Shown: piece by piece, positions 49,487-58,368 of the stretch
How positions within the stretch are numbered: the first letter of the stretch is position 1
Layout of the letters: every line of letters starts with the position of its first letter
From: CAWIOX01 sp963837775
GTDB lineage: Bacteria > Pseudomonadota > Gammaproteobacteria > Burkholderiales > Burkholderiaceae_D
NCBI GenBank assembly: GCA_963837775.1
Contig: CAWIOX010000034.1
Location: forward strand, 21,608-85,607
Reading direction: 5' to 3'
DNA: 64,000 nucleotides
Position numbers and translations under genes: made by a program
The notes under the pieces: generated by a model
Told to the model about the DNA's origin: nothing
The model's database searches: none
The model's input: only the letters and a program-made list of their open reading frames with translations

Positions 49487-50410
49487 TCAATGGCTGCGGA
49501 TCATGGTGCCGAACGCTTGCTCGGTCAGCACTTCCAGCAACAGCGAATGCTCAATCCGGCCATCGATGATATGCACTGTGTTGACGCCCGATTTGGCCGC
49601 ATCGAGCGCGGAAGAAATCTTGGGCAGCATGCCGCCGGAGATGGTGCCGTCGGCAAACATCTCATCGATTTCGCGCGCCGACAGGTCGGTCACCAGCTTG
49701 CCATTCTTATCCTGCACGCCGGCGATGTTGGTCATCATGATGAGCTTTTCCGCCTTCAGGATTTCAGCGATCTTGCCCGCGACCACGTCGGCATTGATGT
49801 TGTAAGCCTGGCCGTCTTCGCCGAAACCGATCGGTGAAATGATCGGAATGAAGGCGTCGTCCTGCAAGGCCTTGACCACTGCCGGGTTGATCGCATCGAT
49901 TTCGCCGACGAAACCGATATCGAGGAATTCGCCCGGAATTTCCCGGTTCGGCATCTGCATCTTGCGGGCGCGGATCAAGCCGCCGTCCTTGCCGGTCAGG
50001 CCGACTGCCTGGCCGCCGTAATGATTGATCAGCATCACGATGTCCTGCTGCACTTCGCCGCCCAGCACCCATTCGACGACTTCCATCGTTTCTTCGTCGG
50101 TGATGCGCATGCCTTGCACGAAAGTGCCCTGCTTGCCGATTTTCTTCAGTGCATTATCGATTTGCGGGCCGCCGCCATGCACCACGACCGGATTCATGCC
50201 GACCAGCTTGAGCAAAATCACGTCGCGCGCGAAGCCGTGCTTCAGGCGTTCTTCGGTCATCGCATTGCCGCCGTATTTGATGACGATCGTCTTGCCGTGG
50301 AATTTGCGGATGTAAGGCAGCGCTTCGGCGAGGATTTCTGCCTTGATTTCCGGCGCAACAGAGCTCAAGTCGCCCTTGCCGTTGGCATCGAGATGGGTGA
50401 AAGCGGTCAT
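49487..50410 (-). CDS. argB: Acetylglutamate kinase
   Basis: Second enzyme of arginine synthesis, phosphorylating N-acetylglutamate; 307 residues. KTIVIKYGGNAMTEERLKHG, VVVHGGGPQIDNAL, GLTGKDGGLIRAR, YNINADVVAGKIAE and ISGGMLPKISSALDAAK are diagnostic. N-terminal helix present, as in arginine-sensitive hexameric forms. Confidence 0.97.
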   Translation of the reverse strand: MTAFTHLDANGKGDLSSVAPEIKAEILAEALPYIRKFHGKTIVIKYGGNAMTEERLKHGFARDVILLKLVGMNPVVVHGGGPQIDNALKKIGKQGTFVQGMRITDEETMEVVEWVLGGEVQQDIVMLINHYGGQAVGLTGKDGGLIRARKMQMPNREIPGEFLDIGFVGEIDAINPAVVKALQDDAFIPIISPIGFGEDGQAYNINADVVAGKIAEILKAEKLIMMTNIAGVQDKNGKLVTDLSAREIDEMFADGTISGGMLPKISSALDAAKSGVNTVHIIDGRIEHSLLLEVLTEQAFGTMIRSH

Positions 50411-50513
50411 GACAGTTCCTGAAAATGATTTTTCGCGATTTTACAGGGAAAATGACATCTTCCCCCGATCACGTCTTGTGTTTCAATTAGCGAGAGGCTA
50501 GTCTTTTGCGTAA

Positions 50514-51098
50514 ATGACAAATACTTTACACCAACAGCTTGAAGCGATGCGCCCTGCGCTGGTGCGCTTTGCCATATTGCAACTACGCAATGACAGTCTG
50601 GCCGAGGATGTGGTGCAGGATGCGCTGATTGCGGTACTGGAAAAACCGGACAGTTTTTCCGGCCAGTCCTCGCTGCGCACCTACGTCACCGGCATCCTCA
50701 AATACAAGATCATCGACGCGCTGCGGATTGCCAAACGCACGATGCCGATCGAAGCCTACGAAGATCAATCGGAAGACGATGTGATCGACGCGCTGTTTCG
50801 CGCCAACGGCCACACCCATAGCATGCCGAATAACTGGGGCGATCCGGATGCCACGCTGGAACGACAGGATTTCTTTCGGGTGATGGAAATCTGCCTGGAG
50901 AATCTGCCGCCCAAAACGGCGCGCATTTTCATGATGCGCGAATGGCTGGAACTGGAAACCGACGAAATCTGTAAGGAATTGAACATTTCCACGTCTAATG
51001 CCTGGGTGATGCTTTACCGTGCGCGGATTCGTCTGCGCGAATGCCTGGATCTGAACTGGTTCGGTAAGTCCTCAACCCCACCGGAAGGGAGCTTGTGA
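50514..51098 (+). CDS. ECF-type RNA polymerase sigma factor
   Basis: 194 residues. Region 2: NDSLAEDVVQDALIAVLEKP, then SGQSSLRTYVTGILKYKIID; region 4: LENLPPKTARIFMMREWLEL then TDEICKELNISTSNAWVMLYRARIRLRECL (in part). An insertion of about 30 residues separates the regions. Its TGA overlaps the ATG of a zinc-finger anti-sigma gene, so it is probably held inactive by that partner and may control its own operon. The inducing signal is unknown. Confidence 0.9.
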   Translation: MTNTLHQQLEAMRPALVRFAILQLRNDSLAEDVVQDALIAVLEKPDSFSGQSSLRTYVTGILKYKIIDALRIAKRTMPIEAYEDQSEDDVIDALFRANGHTHSMPNNWGDPDATLERQDFFRVMEICLENLPPKTARIFMMREWLELETDEICKELNISTSNAWVMLYRARIRLRECLDLNWFGKSSTPPEGSL

Positions 51099-51337
51099 TG
51101 AAAAAAGAGTCAGCCGGACTCATGCCGACCTGCAAGGAAGTGCATCGTCTGGTATCGGAAGGACTGGACCGGGATCTGTCGCTGATCGAGCGTGCGCGGA
51201 TGCGTGTGCACCTGATGATTTGTGATGCCTGCCAGAATTTTAACGGCCAGATGACGCTGATCAGGCGCGCGATGCGGCAAATGCCGTACCGCAATGATGC
51301 GGGCCAGGACTTGCGCCAAGACAAGGATCCGAAATGA
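51098..51337 (+). CDS. Zinc-finger (ZAS-type) anti-sigma factor
   Basis: 79-residue cytoplasmic protein with the zf-HC2 pattern: CKEVHRLVSEGLDRDLSLIE and HLMICDAC, i.e. HxxxCxxC. No membrane helix, so it is a soluble, probably redox- or metal-responsive anti-sigma. ATG 51098 overlaps the sigma stop (TGATG); its own stop overlaps the start of the CWC gene. Confidence 0.88.
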   Translation: MKKESAGLMPTCKEVHRLVSEGLDRDLSLIERARMRVHLMICDACQNFNGQMTLIRRAMRQMPYRNDAGQDLRQDKDPK

Positions 51338-51522
51338 GCGCCTGCCCACGCTGCGGCCTGCTGCTTTCTTGTGCGATGGTGGACGCTGTGGCTGCGACGC
51401 ATTGCTGGTGCGCGCAATTACCGGCATTGCCGGCAGCAACGCTGGCCGGCTTGCATGCCGGCGATACCCAAGGGTGCTGCCTATGTCCCGACTGCCTGCA
51501 GGCAAGCATCAATGCCACCTGA
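51334..51522 (+). CDS. Cysteine-rich CWC family protein
   Basis: 62 residues with nine cysteines: SACPRCGLLLSCAM, THCWCAQLP and GCCLCPDCLQ. The CWC core (Cys-Trp-Cys) gives the family its name; probably binds zinc. ATGA overlap with the anti-sigma gene makes a three-gene translationally coupled unit. Function unknown. Confidence 0.8.
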   Translation: MSACPRCGLLLSCAMVDAVAATHCWCAQLPALPAATLAGLHAGDTQGCCLCPDCLQASINAT

Positions 51523-51551
51523 AAATCGGCTCACATGCCTGATCGCATCCG

Positions 51552-51638
51552 ATAAAAATACTGCCCCATGTATTTTTAATAGCCCGCTGAATATATGCGG
51601 ATGAACCGATCAATTTCGGCACATACCCCCCAAGAATT
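51552..51638 (+). repeat. Intergenic structured repeat, copy E
   Basis: AAAAATAC (51554-51561) and GTATTTTT (51570-51577) form a perfect 8-bp stem; then GCCCGCTGAA and TATGCGG, a core hairpin CCGA-TCAATT-TCGG, and a second ATACCCCCC box at 51623. ATAC boxes 65 bases apart, two more than in most copies. Lies between convergent genes. Confidence 0.78.
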
Positions 51639-51679
51639 AGACTCAATCGTTCTGAGGGGATGCACGACGTCAGCGACGC

Positions 51680-51937
51680 TTAGTGCAGACGCACCGGCTG
51701 GCGCATCCAGATGTCATATTGCCCAAGGAAATCATCGATCTCCTCAACACTGGGTTCGTTCGCAATCAATTCTTCCACCTCATGACGGAATAACTGCGCC
51801 AACCTGCCATCGATGAAAATTTCACGTTTAAATGACTTGTCCATGATTTCATAGCCACCAAAGCGCAACGCTTCGCGGTCATCATCCGCGACGAACTCCA
51901 CGACGCTGTACTGCTCGCTGTTGTAGATGATGTTCAT
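51680..51937 (-). CDS. DUF3567 family protein
   Basis: 85 residues of a small family confined to betaproteobacteria: MNIIYNSEQYSVVEF, LRFGGYEIMDKSFKREIFIDG and LAQLFRHEVEELI. Acidic C-terminus. No signal peptide or membrane segment. Function unknown. Stands alone, with about 150 bases of leader before it. Confidence 0.88.
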   Translation of the reverse strand: MNIIYNSEQYSVVEFVADDDREALRFGGYEIMDKSFKREIFIDGRLAQLFRHEVEELIANEPSVEEIDDFLGQYDIWMRQPVRLH

Positions 51938-52091
51938 GTTGTGCTCCTCAGGTTATGTGCGCCGCAGAAATGCAGCACACCGTGCTTCATGCTGGAAATG
52001 GGGTTGGGACGACAATTTTCAAGTATGCGGCGGGATCAAGCTGCATCCTGCAAAATCTCCTTTCGCTTTAGTCGCGTCGCAAATCGCTTGC

Positions 52092-52534
52092 TTACACCTG
52101 CATGTCGTCAGTCAGCGTCAGCCAGCTGTCGTAGGGTGCTTGTGTCATTAAAGCACGGATTGCATCGAGGTGTGAAACCGTGGCCAGGCTGATATACAGC
52201 CGCGAAGGACGCTGCCGCAACATCCGGTTCAAGGTGACGCGCATGGTCATGTTGCCGATACAGCAAAAACAGCCGGGAGCAATCCGCGCTGCCTGCAGGA
52301 TGGCGGGATTGATTGCGCCGGGTCGAGCAGCATTGCGGTCTGTTGCGAGCCGTCCGGCAAGCCCTCCAGGATCAGCGCAATGCGCACCGGTTGATCGTGG
52401 CTGGTCGCCAGCACTGCCGCCAGCGCGGATTCGCGGCTGGCCGCCGACGATCCGGTCACCAGCGTGACCAGTAGCCGTTCGATGTTCACTGGCGTGGTAT
52501 CAACCATCTCGATATGCGGTTCCGGTGTCGGCAC
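52092..52534 (-). CDS. Small CobW/G3E-like protein with degenerate P-loop (frameshift in this sequence)
   Basis: Not visible as one open frame. The first part reads LLVTLVTGSSAASRESALAAVLA, which lines up with the CobW Walker A region but has SAASRE where GAGKT should be. After a frame change near 52315 it reads NPAILQAARIAPGCFCCIGN, then MRVTLNRMLRQRPSRLYISL and ends LTLTDDMQV. GCFCC corresponds to the CxCC metal motif. Removing two bases (GC near 52318) gives 146 residues. GTG 52534 lies 11 bases after the ntrX stop; ATG 52507 is an alternative. The lost P-loop Lys suggests it does not hydrolyse GTP. Role unknown. Confidence 0.68.
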
Positions 52535-52545
52535 AGAGGCCGAAC

Positions 52546-53262
52546 CTATTCGGCCTTCTTCCCAAGCTTGCTGGATTCGATACCCAATTGTTTTAACTTC
52601 CGATATAAATGGGTGCGCTCCAGCCCTGATTTTTCCGCCACGCGGGTCATGCTGCCGCCTTCCAGCGCAAGATGATGTTCGAAATACACGCGCTCAAACG
52701 CATCGCGTGCTTCGCGCAGCGGCAAATCGAATGACATGTCCAGAAACTGCTGATCCGGCAAACCCGATGTGACCGGATGCGCAGGCAGCGGCACCCCGGC
52801 GGCCTTCGGTGCGTATGAAGCCGCATAAGCTGACGCGAACTCCTCGGCCGGCGGCGACAGCGGCCGCATCGCAGCGCCGGCGGAACGCATTTGCTCCTGG
52901 GCGCGCGTCAGACCCTGCTGCACCGCCTTCAGCAGTTTCTGAAGGGAAATTGGCTTTTCGAGAAAATTCAGCGCGCCGATACGCGTCGCTTCGACCGCTG
53001 TATCAATCGTCGCATGCCCGGACATCATGATGACAGGCATCGTCAGCAAGCCGTCGCGCTGCCACTCCTTGAGCAAGGTTACGCCATCGGTATCAGGCAT
53101 CCAGATATCCAGCAGCACCAGATCAGGATCGGTCGCGGCGCGTAACTCGCGTGCCTGCTGGGCATTTTCCGCTGTCTGGACGATATGCCCTTCATCGCTC
53201 AGAATTTCTGACAGCAATTCGCGGATACCCATTTCATCATCAACAACGAGGATGTTTGCCAT
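52546..53262 (-). CDS. NtrX-type response regulator without AAA+ domain
   Basis: 238 residues. Receiver domain with ILVVDDEMGIRELLSEIL, phospho-acceptor Asp52 in LLDIWMPDTDG, and MSGHATIDTAVEATRIGALNFLEKP. A low-complexity Ala/Pro linker follows (about 125-180), then a Fis-type HTH (SMTRVAEKSGLERTHLYRKL). The sigma54-interacting AAA+ domain is missing and the protein is only half the length of classic NtrX. 19 bases after the ntrY kinase gene, so the pair forms one two-component system. A hairpin (GGCCGAA-TAGG-TTCGGCC) straddles its stop. Confidence 0.9.
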   Translation of the reverse strand: MANILVVDDEMGIRELLSEILSDEGHIVQTAENAQQARELRAATDPDLVLLDIWMPDTDGVTLLKEWQRDGLLTMPVIMMSGHATIDTAVEATRIGALNFLEKPISLQKLLKAVQQGLTRAQEQMRSAGAAMRPLSPPAEEFASAYAASYAPKAAGVPLPAHPVTSGLPDQQFLDMSFDLPLREARDAFERVYFEHHLALEGGSMTRVAEKSGLERTHLYRKLKQLGIESSKLGKKAE

Positions 53263-53281
53263 CAGCGCGCCCTCCTCAGGA

Positions 53282-55603
53282 TCAGTTCTCTCGTGTCATT
53301 ACACATGCGTGTTCGCTTTCAGCTAACTTTAACAGCAAAATCATCACTTTGGCACCGCCACCATCGGGGCGATTCTGGATGTCGATACGGCCGCCATGTT
53401 CATCGACGATTTTTTTCACCATGGCCAATCCCAATCCGGTGCCGCGTGGCTTCGACGTCACATAAGGCTCGAACGCGCGCGACAGGATTTTCGTGCCGAA
53501 ACCCGGGCCATTATCCGTGATCGACAGGCGCACGGCCGCGCATACCGCACTGTCGGCGCTTTGATAGCGAATCATCTCGGTCACCACATCAATGCGCGGC
53601 GCCACGGCATCGCCATGCCGGTCGCTGACCGCATCTTGCGCGTTTTGCAATAAATTATGTATGACCTGGCGTAATTGGGTCGCGTCGCCCATGACCTGCG
53701 GCAAGCCCGGCGTCAACAGTGCATGAATGATATCGCCCTCATCGCCGGCCATGTACAGATGGAGAATTTCCCTGATCAGCGCATTCAGGTCGAGCGGCGA
53801 CAAGATGGCCGGCGGCGTTTTCGCATAATCGCGGAAATCGTCCACCATGCGCTTCATCGAGCTGACCTGATTGACGATGGTCGCGGTACTTTTGTTGAGC
53901 ATCGCCGCATCCGGCTCAGACAGCTTGCCCTCCAGCTTCATTTGCAGACGTTCGGCCGAGAGCTGGATCGGCGTCAGCGGATTCTTGATTTCGTGTGCCA
54001 GCCGTTGTGCGACTTCGCCCCAGGCGATCGAGCGCTGGGCCGAAATCACGTCGGAAATATCGTCAAATACCACCACATAGCCGATGTCATTTTCGACCGG
54101 CAGCCGCGAGCCGCGCGCCAGCAGCACGATATCGTGCTCGCCATCGCCGTCCCCGCTCTTGCGCGGAATTTCGATCTGCTGCTGCCAATGACCTGCGCCG
54201 CCCGCTGCGGATTGCGCGCTTTGCTCGGAAAACGCCTTGATGATCGCCTCCGAAAAATGGGCCACGCTCTCCATCGTCGCCAGCGGCTTGCCGATATACG
54301 GCTCAATGCGCTGCTGCAAAATGCGTTCGACCGACTCATTGCAGGTGACCAGCCGGAACTCCTTGTCCAGCACCATCACGCCGGCCGACATATTGCCCAG
54401 CACCGACTCCAGATAGGCTTTCGCATTTTCCAGCGCGGCACGGTTTTTTTCCACCGAGGTGCGCGCATCGAACAGTTGTCGCGTCATTTTATTGAATGAC
54501 TGCGTCAGCGTTCCCAGTTCATCGGAAGTCGCCACGATCGGGCGCGGCGACAGGTCGCCCTCGGCCACTGCCCTGGTGCCTTCCGCCAGCAGCAGCAGCG
54601 GCTTGGCAAACTGGCTGGCAATCAGGAAGGCGCTGACGATGGCGCCAAAAATCGCCAGCAGCAGCGTCAGTGTCAGCGTCACGATATAAATCTTGCGCAA
54701 GCCGGAGCGTGCCAGCGAGCGCTCCTGATATTCGCTGTAAGCGGCGCGCAGCGCTTCCGCGTTGGAAGCCAGTTGGGTCGGCACCGGCTGCAACAATTGC
54801 AGGAAATGCGTCTCGTTTTGCAGCGAGCGCAGATTCGATGGCGGCGGAATAACCACCACCACCCGCAAGCGCAAGCCTGACGACTCCGGCGAAGCTGCAG
54901 TTGCGCCGGCAACTGCGCTAGCCGCACCGGGGCTGCCGTCCGATTGCGGCTCGAGCTCACCCTCAATCGCTGAAAAACCGCTGCTCATGCGCGCCTGGCG
55001 CAACATGCTGGAACTCGGCAGGTCAGGCAACAGCGTGCCCAACTGGCCGCCGGCACTGGCAATCACGCGGCCATTCGCGGTGAGGATGCTGGCGTCCTGT
55101 ATCTGCATTTGCTCGTGCAGGCGCGACAAGCGGCTCGATTGCGCGGTTTCCGTCAGGTCGGCCAGTTCCTGCGCAATACCGCGTCCCTTGCTCTGCAAGT
55201 CGCTCAGCGATGAATCCAGTGCGGCACGCCCCAGGTTCAATCCCGATTCCAGCGCGGCTTCCACCCGCACGTCAAACCACGATTCAATCGAACGTGACAC
55301 GAATTGCACCGATACCAGATAAATCAGTGCTCCCGGCAAGATACCGATCAACGCAAACAGCAGCACCAGACGCGCCATCAGCTTGGAGCCGAATTTGCCT
55401 TTTCTGTAGCGCCGGTACAAGCGGGCCAGCAACAGCACCACCAAGCCCAGCAGGGCGGCAGCCACCAGTGCATTGAGTCCCAGCAGCCACGCATAATTCT
55501 GTTCAAAAAAACTGGATTTTTCGGAGGCGGAGGCCAGCAGGAACAATAGGATGCCGATGATCGCGCCACCCACCACGACCAGGTAACGCAAGGCCCGCGT
55601 CAC
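53282..55603 (-). CDS. NtrY-type membrane sensor histidine kinase
   Basis: 773 residues. Three N-terminal membrane helices, a periplasmic or membrane-near sensor (about 100-315) with low-complexity Ala/Ser insertion, a fourth helix (IVTLTLTLLLAIFGAIVSAFL), HAMP (about 340-390), PAS (about 395-500), HisKA with phospho-His in RLAHEIKNPLTPIQLSAERL, and HATPase with NLLQNAQDAV, DNGPGF and GTGLGLAMVKK. Resembles NtrY, linked to nitrogen and redox control. Starts inside the DUF4390 stop (ATGA). Confidence 0.93.
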   Translation of the reverse strand: MTRALRYLVVVGGAIIGILLFLLASASEKSSFFEQNYAWLLGLNALVAAALLGLVVLLLARLYRRYRKGKFGSKLMARLVLLFALIGILPGALIYLVSVQFVSRSIESWFDVRVEAALESGLNLGRAALDSSLSDLQSKGRGIAQELADLTETAQSSRLSRLHEQMQIQDASILTANGRVIASAGGQLGTLLPDLPSSSMLRQARMSSGFSAIEGELEPQSDGSPGAASAVAGATAASPESSGLRLRVVVVIPPPSNLRSLQNETHFLQLLQPVPTQLASNAEALRAAYSEYQERSLARSGLRKIYIVTLTLTLLLAIFGAIVSAFLIASQFAKPLLLLAEGTRAVAEGDLSPRPIVATSDELGTLTQSFNKMTRQLFDARTSVEKNRAALENAKAYLESVLGNMSAGVMVLDKEFRLVTCNESVERILQQRIEPYIGKPLATMESVAHFSEAIIKAFSEQSAQSAAGGAGHWQQQIEIPRKSGDGDGEHDIVLLARGSRLPVENDIGYVVVFDDISDVISAQRSIAWGEVAQRLAHEIKNPLTPIQLSAERLQMKLEGKLSEPDAAMLNKSTATIVNQVSSMKRMVDDFRDYAKTPPAILSPLDLNALIREILHLYMAGDEGDIIHALLTPGLPQVMGDATQLRQVIHNLLQNAQDAVSDRHGDAVAPRIDVVTEMIRYQSADSAVCAAVRLSITDNGPGFGTKILSRAFEPYVTSKPRGTGLGLAMVKKIVDEHGGRIDIQNRPDGGGAKVMILLLKLAESEHACVMTREN

Positions 55604-56175
55604 TTGTCTTCCACCTTGAAATTAAATCGTTTCCAATCGGATGACAGTTGCCAATCCTTGTTGTTGAGTGCGTTGATCTGAAACGGTTTCGGCAATTGCG
55701 TGACATCGAGACGCATCCTGAGCGCGACGTTATAGGTGTCGCCCGTTTTCAATCCGCCCTTTTCCGCAACCAGCCAGTGCTGCGGACGCTTGATCAAAGA
55801 CAGCGCATCCTCCAGCGTGGCGAAATACTGCTGCAGGCTGCCACCGCTGGCGGCGTGGTAGCGCCGCGTCAATACATTGTAGGAAATCCGTACGGTCCGG
55901 ACCGTGGTGATGGCTTTTTCATCGAACCAGTACCAGCGCGGGCGCGTCAGTTCGACTTCCGTCGTGAAATACAGCGGGACGCCACGCTGGATAGCGTCTT
56001 CCAGGCCCGGACTCAGCTCAAACGAGAAGCGGGCGGCCAGTTTATATCCGTCCTCGCTGGCCTCCAGCTGCGCCTGCGCAATATCCACCGGCTCCATCGC
56101 CCGCACGGAAAATGGCAACAACATCAGCATTGCGAATATGCAGCGCGCGATGAAATGCAGTAGTGGTCTTGTCAC
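55600..56175 (-). CDS. DUF4390 exported protein
   Basis: 191 residues with signal peptide (FIARCIFAMLMLLPFSVRA) and the DUF4390 pattern: GVPLYFTTEVELTRPRWYWF, VRTVRISYNVLTRRYHA, LSLIKRPQHWLVAE and PFQINALNNKDWQLSSDWKRF. Always found next to an NtrY-type kinase in betaproteobacteria and so may be part of sensing at the membrane. Between rsmB and ntrY. Confidence 0.88.
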   Translation of the reverse strand: MTRPLLHFIARCIFAMLMLLPFSVRAMEPVDIAQAQLEASEDGYKLAARFSFELSPGLEDAIQRGVPLYFTTEVELTRPRWYWFDEKAITTVRTVRISYNVLTRRYHAASGGSLQQYFATLEDALSLIKRPQHWLVAEKGGLKTGDTYNVALRMRLDVTQLPKPFQINALNNKDWQLSSDWKRFNFKVEDK

Positions 56176-56233
56176 TGATGAGGCCGATCGTTATCTGCGC
56201 TAAGTGTTAATCGTCTACGTATTCATCGCTTAC

Positions 56234-57550
56234 TCAGACCGCTACTTTCTGGAACAGCGCGTAAAACAGGCCGTCATGGTCGTTTTCCGCATTCGCCGTC
56301 GGCAGCAACTGGCCCGGGGCCGGCAACCTTAAAGCCTGGTGACGCACCGCAAAAGCGGCGGCCTGCGCCTCGGACTCCTGCGGCCAGAGCGAACAGGTCA
56401 CAAACAGCAATTTACCATCCGGGCGCAGCATGCGCCAAAGATTGTCGAGAATTTTCGATGACACCGCAGCCAGTTGCAAGGCGTCGCTCTTGCGGCGCAG
56501 CCAGCGGATATCCGGATGACGGCGCATGATGCCCGATGCGGTACACGGGACATCGGCCAGGATGCGGTCATACAGTTGTCCATCCCACCAGTAGCGCGCC
56601 AGTGCATCGCCCACTTTCAGCGTCGCCTTCAGTTGCAATCGCTGCAGGTTTTCTTCGATGCGCGGGATTCGTCTTTCGTCGGAATCGAGCGCCACCAGAT
56701 TGATGTCGGCAGTCTCCAGCAGATGGCCGGTCTTGCCGCCCGGTGCGGCGCAAGCATCCAGTACCCACATCCCATCCTGCACATCCAGCAGCGGCGCCGC
56801 CAGTTGTGCGGCAGCATCCTGCACCGATACCAGGCCCTGGCTGAAACCGGGAATCTGGTGCACCGGCACCGGTTTTTCCAGGCGTACCGCAAACGGACCG
56901 ATCTGGCTGGCCGCCATGCCGTTGGCCGACAATAACTCCAGATAGGCGGCCATCGTGGTCTTGCGGCGGTTGACCCGCAGCGTCAGCGGCGGCGTGGTAT
57001 TGCCTGCGGCCAGAATCGCCTGCCAGTCCTTCGGATAAGCCGCCTTGGTGGCATCGATCCACCAGGCCGGATAATTCCAGAGCGCGGCCGGCTGTTTCAG
57101 CGCTTCCTGCAGCAGCGCCTGCTGCTCGCGCAGGAAACGCCGCAACACCGCATTCACCATGCCCTTCGCATGCGCCATATCCTGATGCGAGGACGCCGCA
57201 GTCACGGCCTGATTCACCACGGTGAATGCCTCGTAAGGCAAGGTCCCGGCTTCATCGTCCGGAGTCGAGATCAAGCCCAGCGCGCAACACAGCAGGCTAT
57301 GCAGCACACCGGGAGCCGGCGGTTTGGTCGCCAGCAGCGACAGCAATACTTCGCTGCGCCCCAACTGGCGCATGGTGCGGTAAGCGATGTCCTGCAACGC
57401 GCCGCGCGCCGGTACCGGAATATTGTTCTGGGCGGCGATCTTGGACAAGGCCAGCGGCAACGCGGTGCCGGTACGCACCAGCGCGACCGCTTCTGCCGCG
57501 TGCAGCAGGGAATAGGCGAGTGAGTCTGTTTTGAGAGTGGAAATAGTCAC
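56234..57550 (-). CDS. rsmB: 16S rRNA (cytosine-967-C5)-methyltransferase
   Basis: 438 residues: NusB-like RNA-binding domain (about 1-150) and a SAM-dependent methyltransferase of the RsmB/NOP2 family. SAM site WVLDACAAPGGKTGHLLE, VALDSDERRI, and the two catalytic cysteines in DVPCTASGIMRRHPDIRW and VTCSLWPQE. Upstream of DUF4390-ntrY-ntrX, a conserved order. Confidence 0.96.
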   Translation of the reverse strand: MTISTLKTDSLAYSLLHAAEAVALVRTGTALPLALSKIAAQNNIPVPARGALQDIAYRTMRQLGRSEVLLSLLATKPPAPGVLHSLLCCALGLISTPDDEAGTLPYEAFTVVNQAVTAASSHQDMAHAKGMVNAVLRRFLREQQALLQEALKQPAALWNYPAWWIDATKAAYPKDWQAILAAGNTTPPLTLRVNRRKTTMAAYLELLSANGMAASQIGPFAVRLEKPVPVHQIPGFSQGLVSVQDAAAQLAAPLLDVQDGMWVLDACAAPGGKTGHLLETADINLVALDSDERRIPRIEENLQRLQLKATLKVGDALARYWWDGQLYDRILADVPCTASGIMRRHPDIRWLRRKSDALQLAAVSSKILDNLWRMLRPDGKLLFVTCSLWPQESEAQAAAFAVRHQALRLPAPGQLLPTANAENDHDGLFYALFQKVAV

Positions 57551-57551
57551 G

Positions 57552-58190
57552 TTAATTTTTCGTCATGATGAGTTTTGCGCCAAGCGCGATGAAGGCCGTG
57601 CCGACCAGCCGTTCCAGCCATTGTTTTGCCTGCGGGCTGCGGCTGGCACGGCGTGCCAGCGTCCCTGCCAGAAATGCGGTACCGCTGTTCCACAGCATGC
57701 TCATGAGCACAAATACCATCCCCAGCAGCAGGAAGGCTGCGGTCTTCCGAGGGGCGTCATTGCGCACGAATTGCGGAAAGAACGACAGGAAGAACAGCAC
57801 GACTTTCGGATTGAGCACATTGGTCATCACCGCTTGCCAGAACACCGTCTGCAACGGCCGCACATCGCTGGCAATCGGGGAATCGGTCGGGCGTGCCGGT
57901 TTCAACAGCAGCATGCGGATGCCCAGATAGATCAGGTAAGCACCGCCGGCCAGCTTGACCAGCATGAATGCGCTGGCCGAAGCAGCCAGAATCGCCGTCA
58001 GGCCGAAGGCGGAAGCAATCGAATGCACCAGACAGCCAACCGAGATGCCGGCAGCGGAGACCAGACCTGCGGCACGACCCTGGGCGATGCTGCGCCCTAC
58101 GATATAAGCGGTATCCGGGCCCGGCGTGGCATTCAATAACATGACGGCGACGCAGAACAAGCCGAAATCAGTAATGCCGAAGAGTGTCAT
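57552..58190 (-). CDS. LysE/RhtB family amino-acid exporter
   Basis: 212 residues with six predicted membrane helices. LNATPGPDTAYIVGRSIAQG is the LysE signature, followed by SAAGISVGCLVHSIASAFGL, KLAGGAYLIYLGIRML and NPKVVLFFLSFFPQFV. Likely exports an amino acid or homoserine-lactone-like compound; substrate not predictable. ATG 58190 chosen over 58220 to match the family start. Begins just upstream of rsmB and shares its strand. Confidence 0.92.
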   Translation of the reverse strand: MTLFGITDFGLFCVAVMLLNATPGPDTAYIVGRSIAQGRAAGLVSAAGISVGCLVHSIASAFGLTAILAASASAFMLVKLAGGAYLIYLGIRMLLLKPARPTDSPIASDVRPLQTVFWQAVMTNVLNPKVVLFFLSFFPQFVRNDAPRKTAAFLLLGMVFVLMSMLWNSGTAFLAGTLARRASRSPQAKQWLERLVGTAFIALGAKLIMTKN

Positions 58191-58368
58191 GGTGAAAGAG
58201 CGCTGTGTCGGGCAGCGCATGGCAAAATAAAGAAGGGATTGTAGCGGTGTATGCGCCTATCACGTGGAATGGGCGAGTAATTCAGGTCATTTCGGGCAAT
58301 TTAGCCATACTGCGAAGCAATATGGACTGTATTCATTGCTGCCCATACGCCAGTTCACGAGAAGGACG

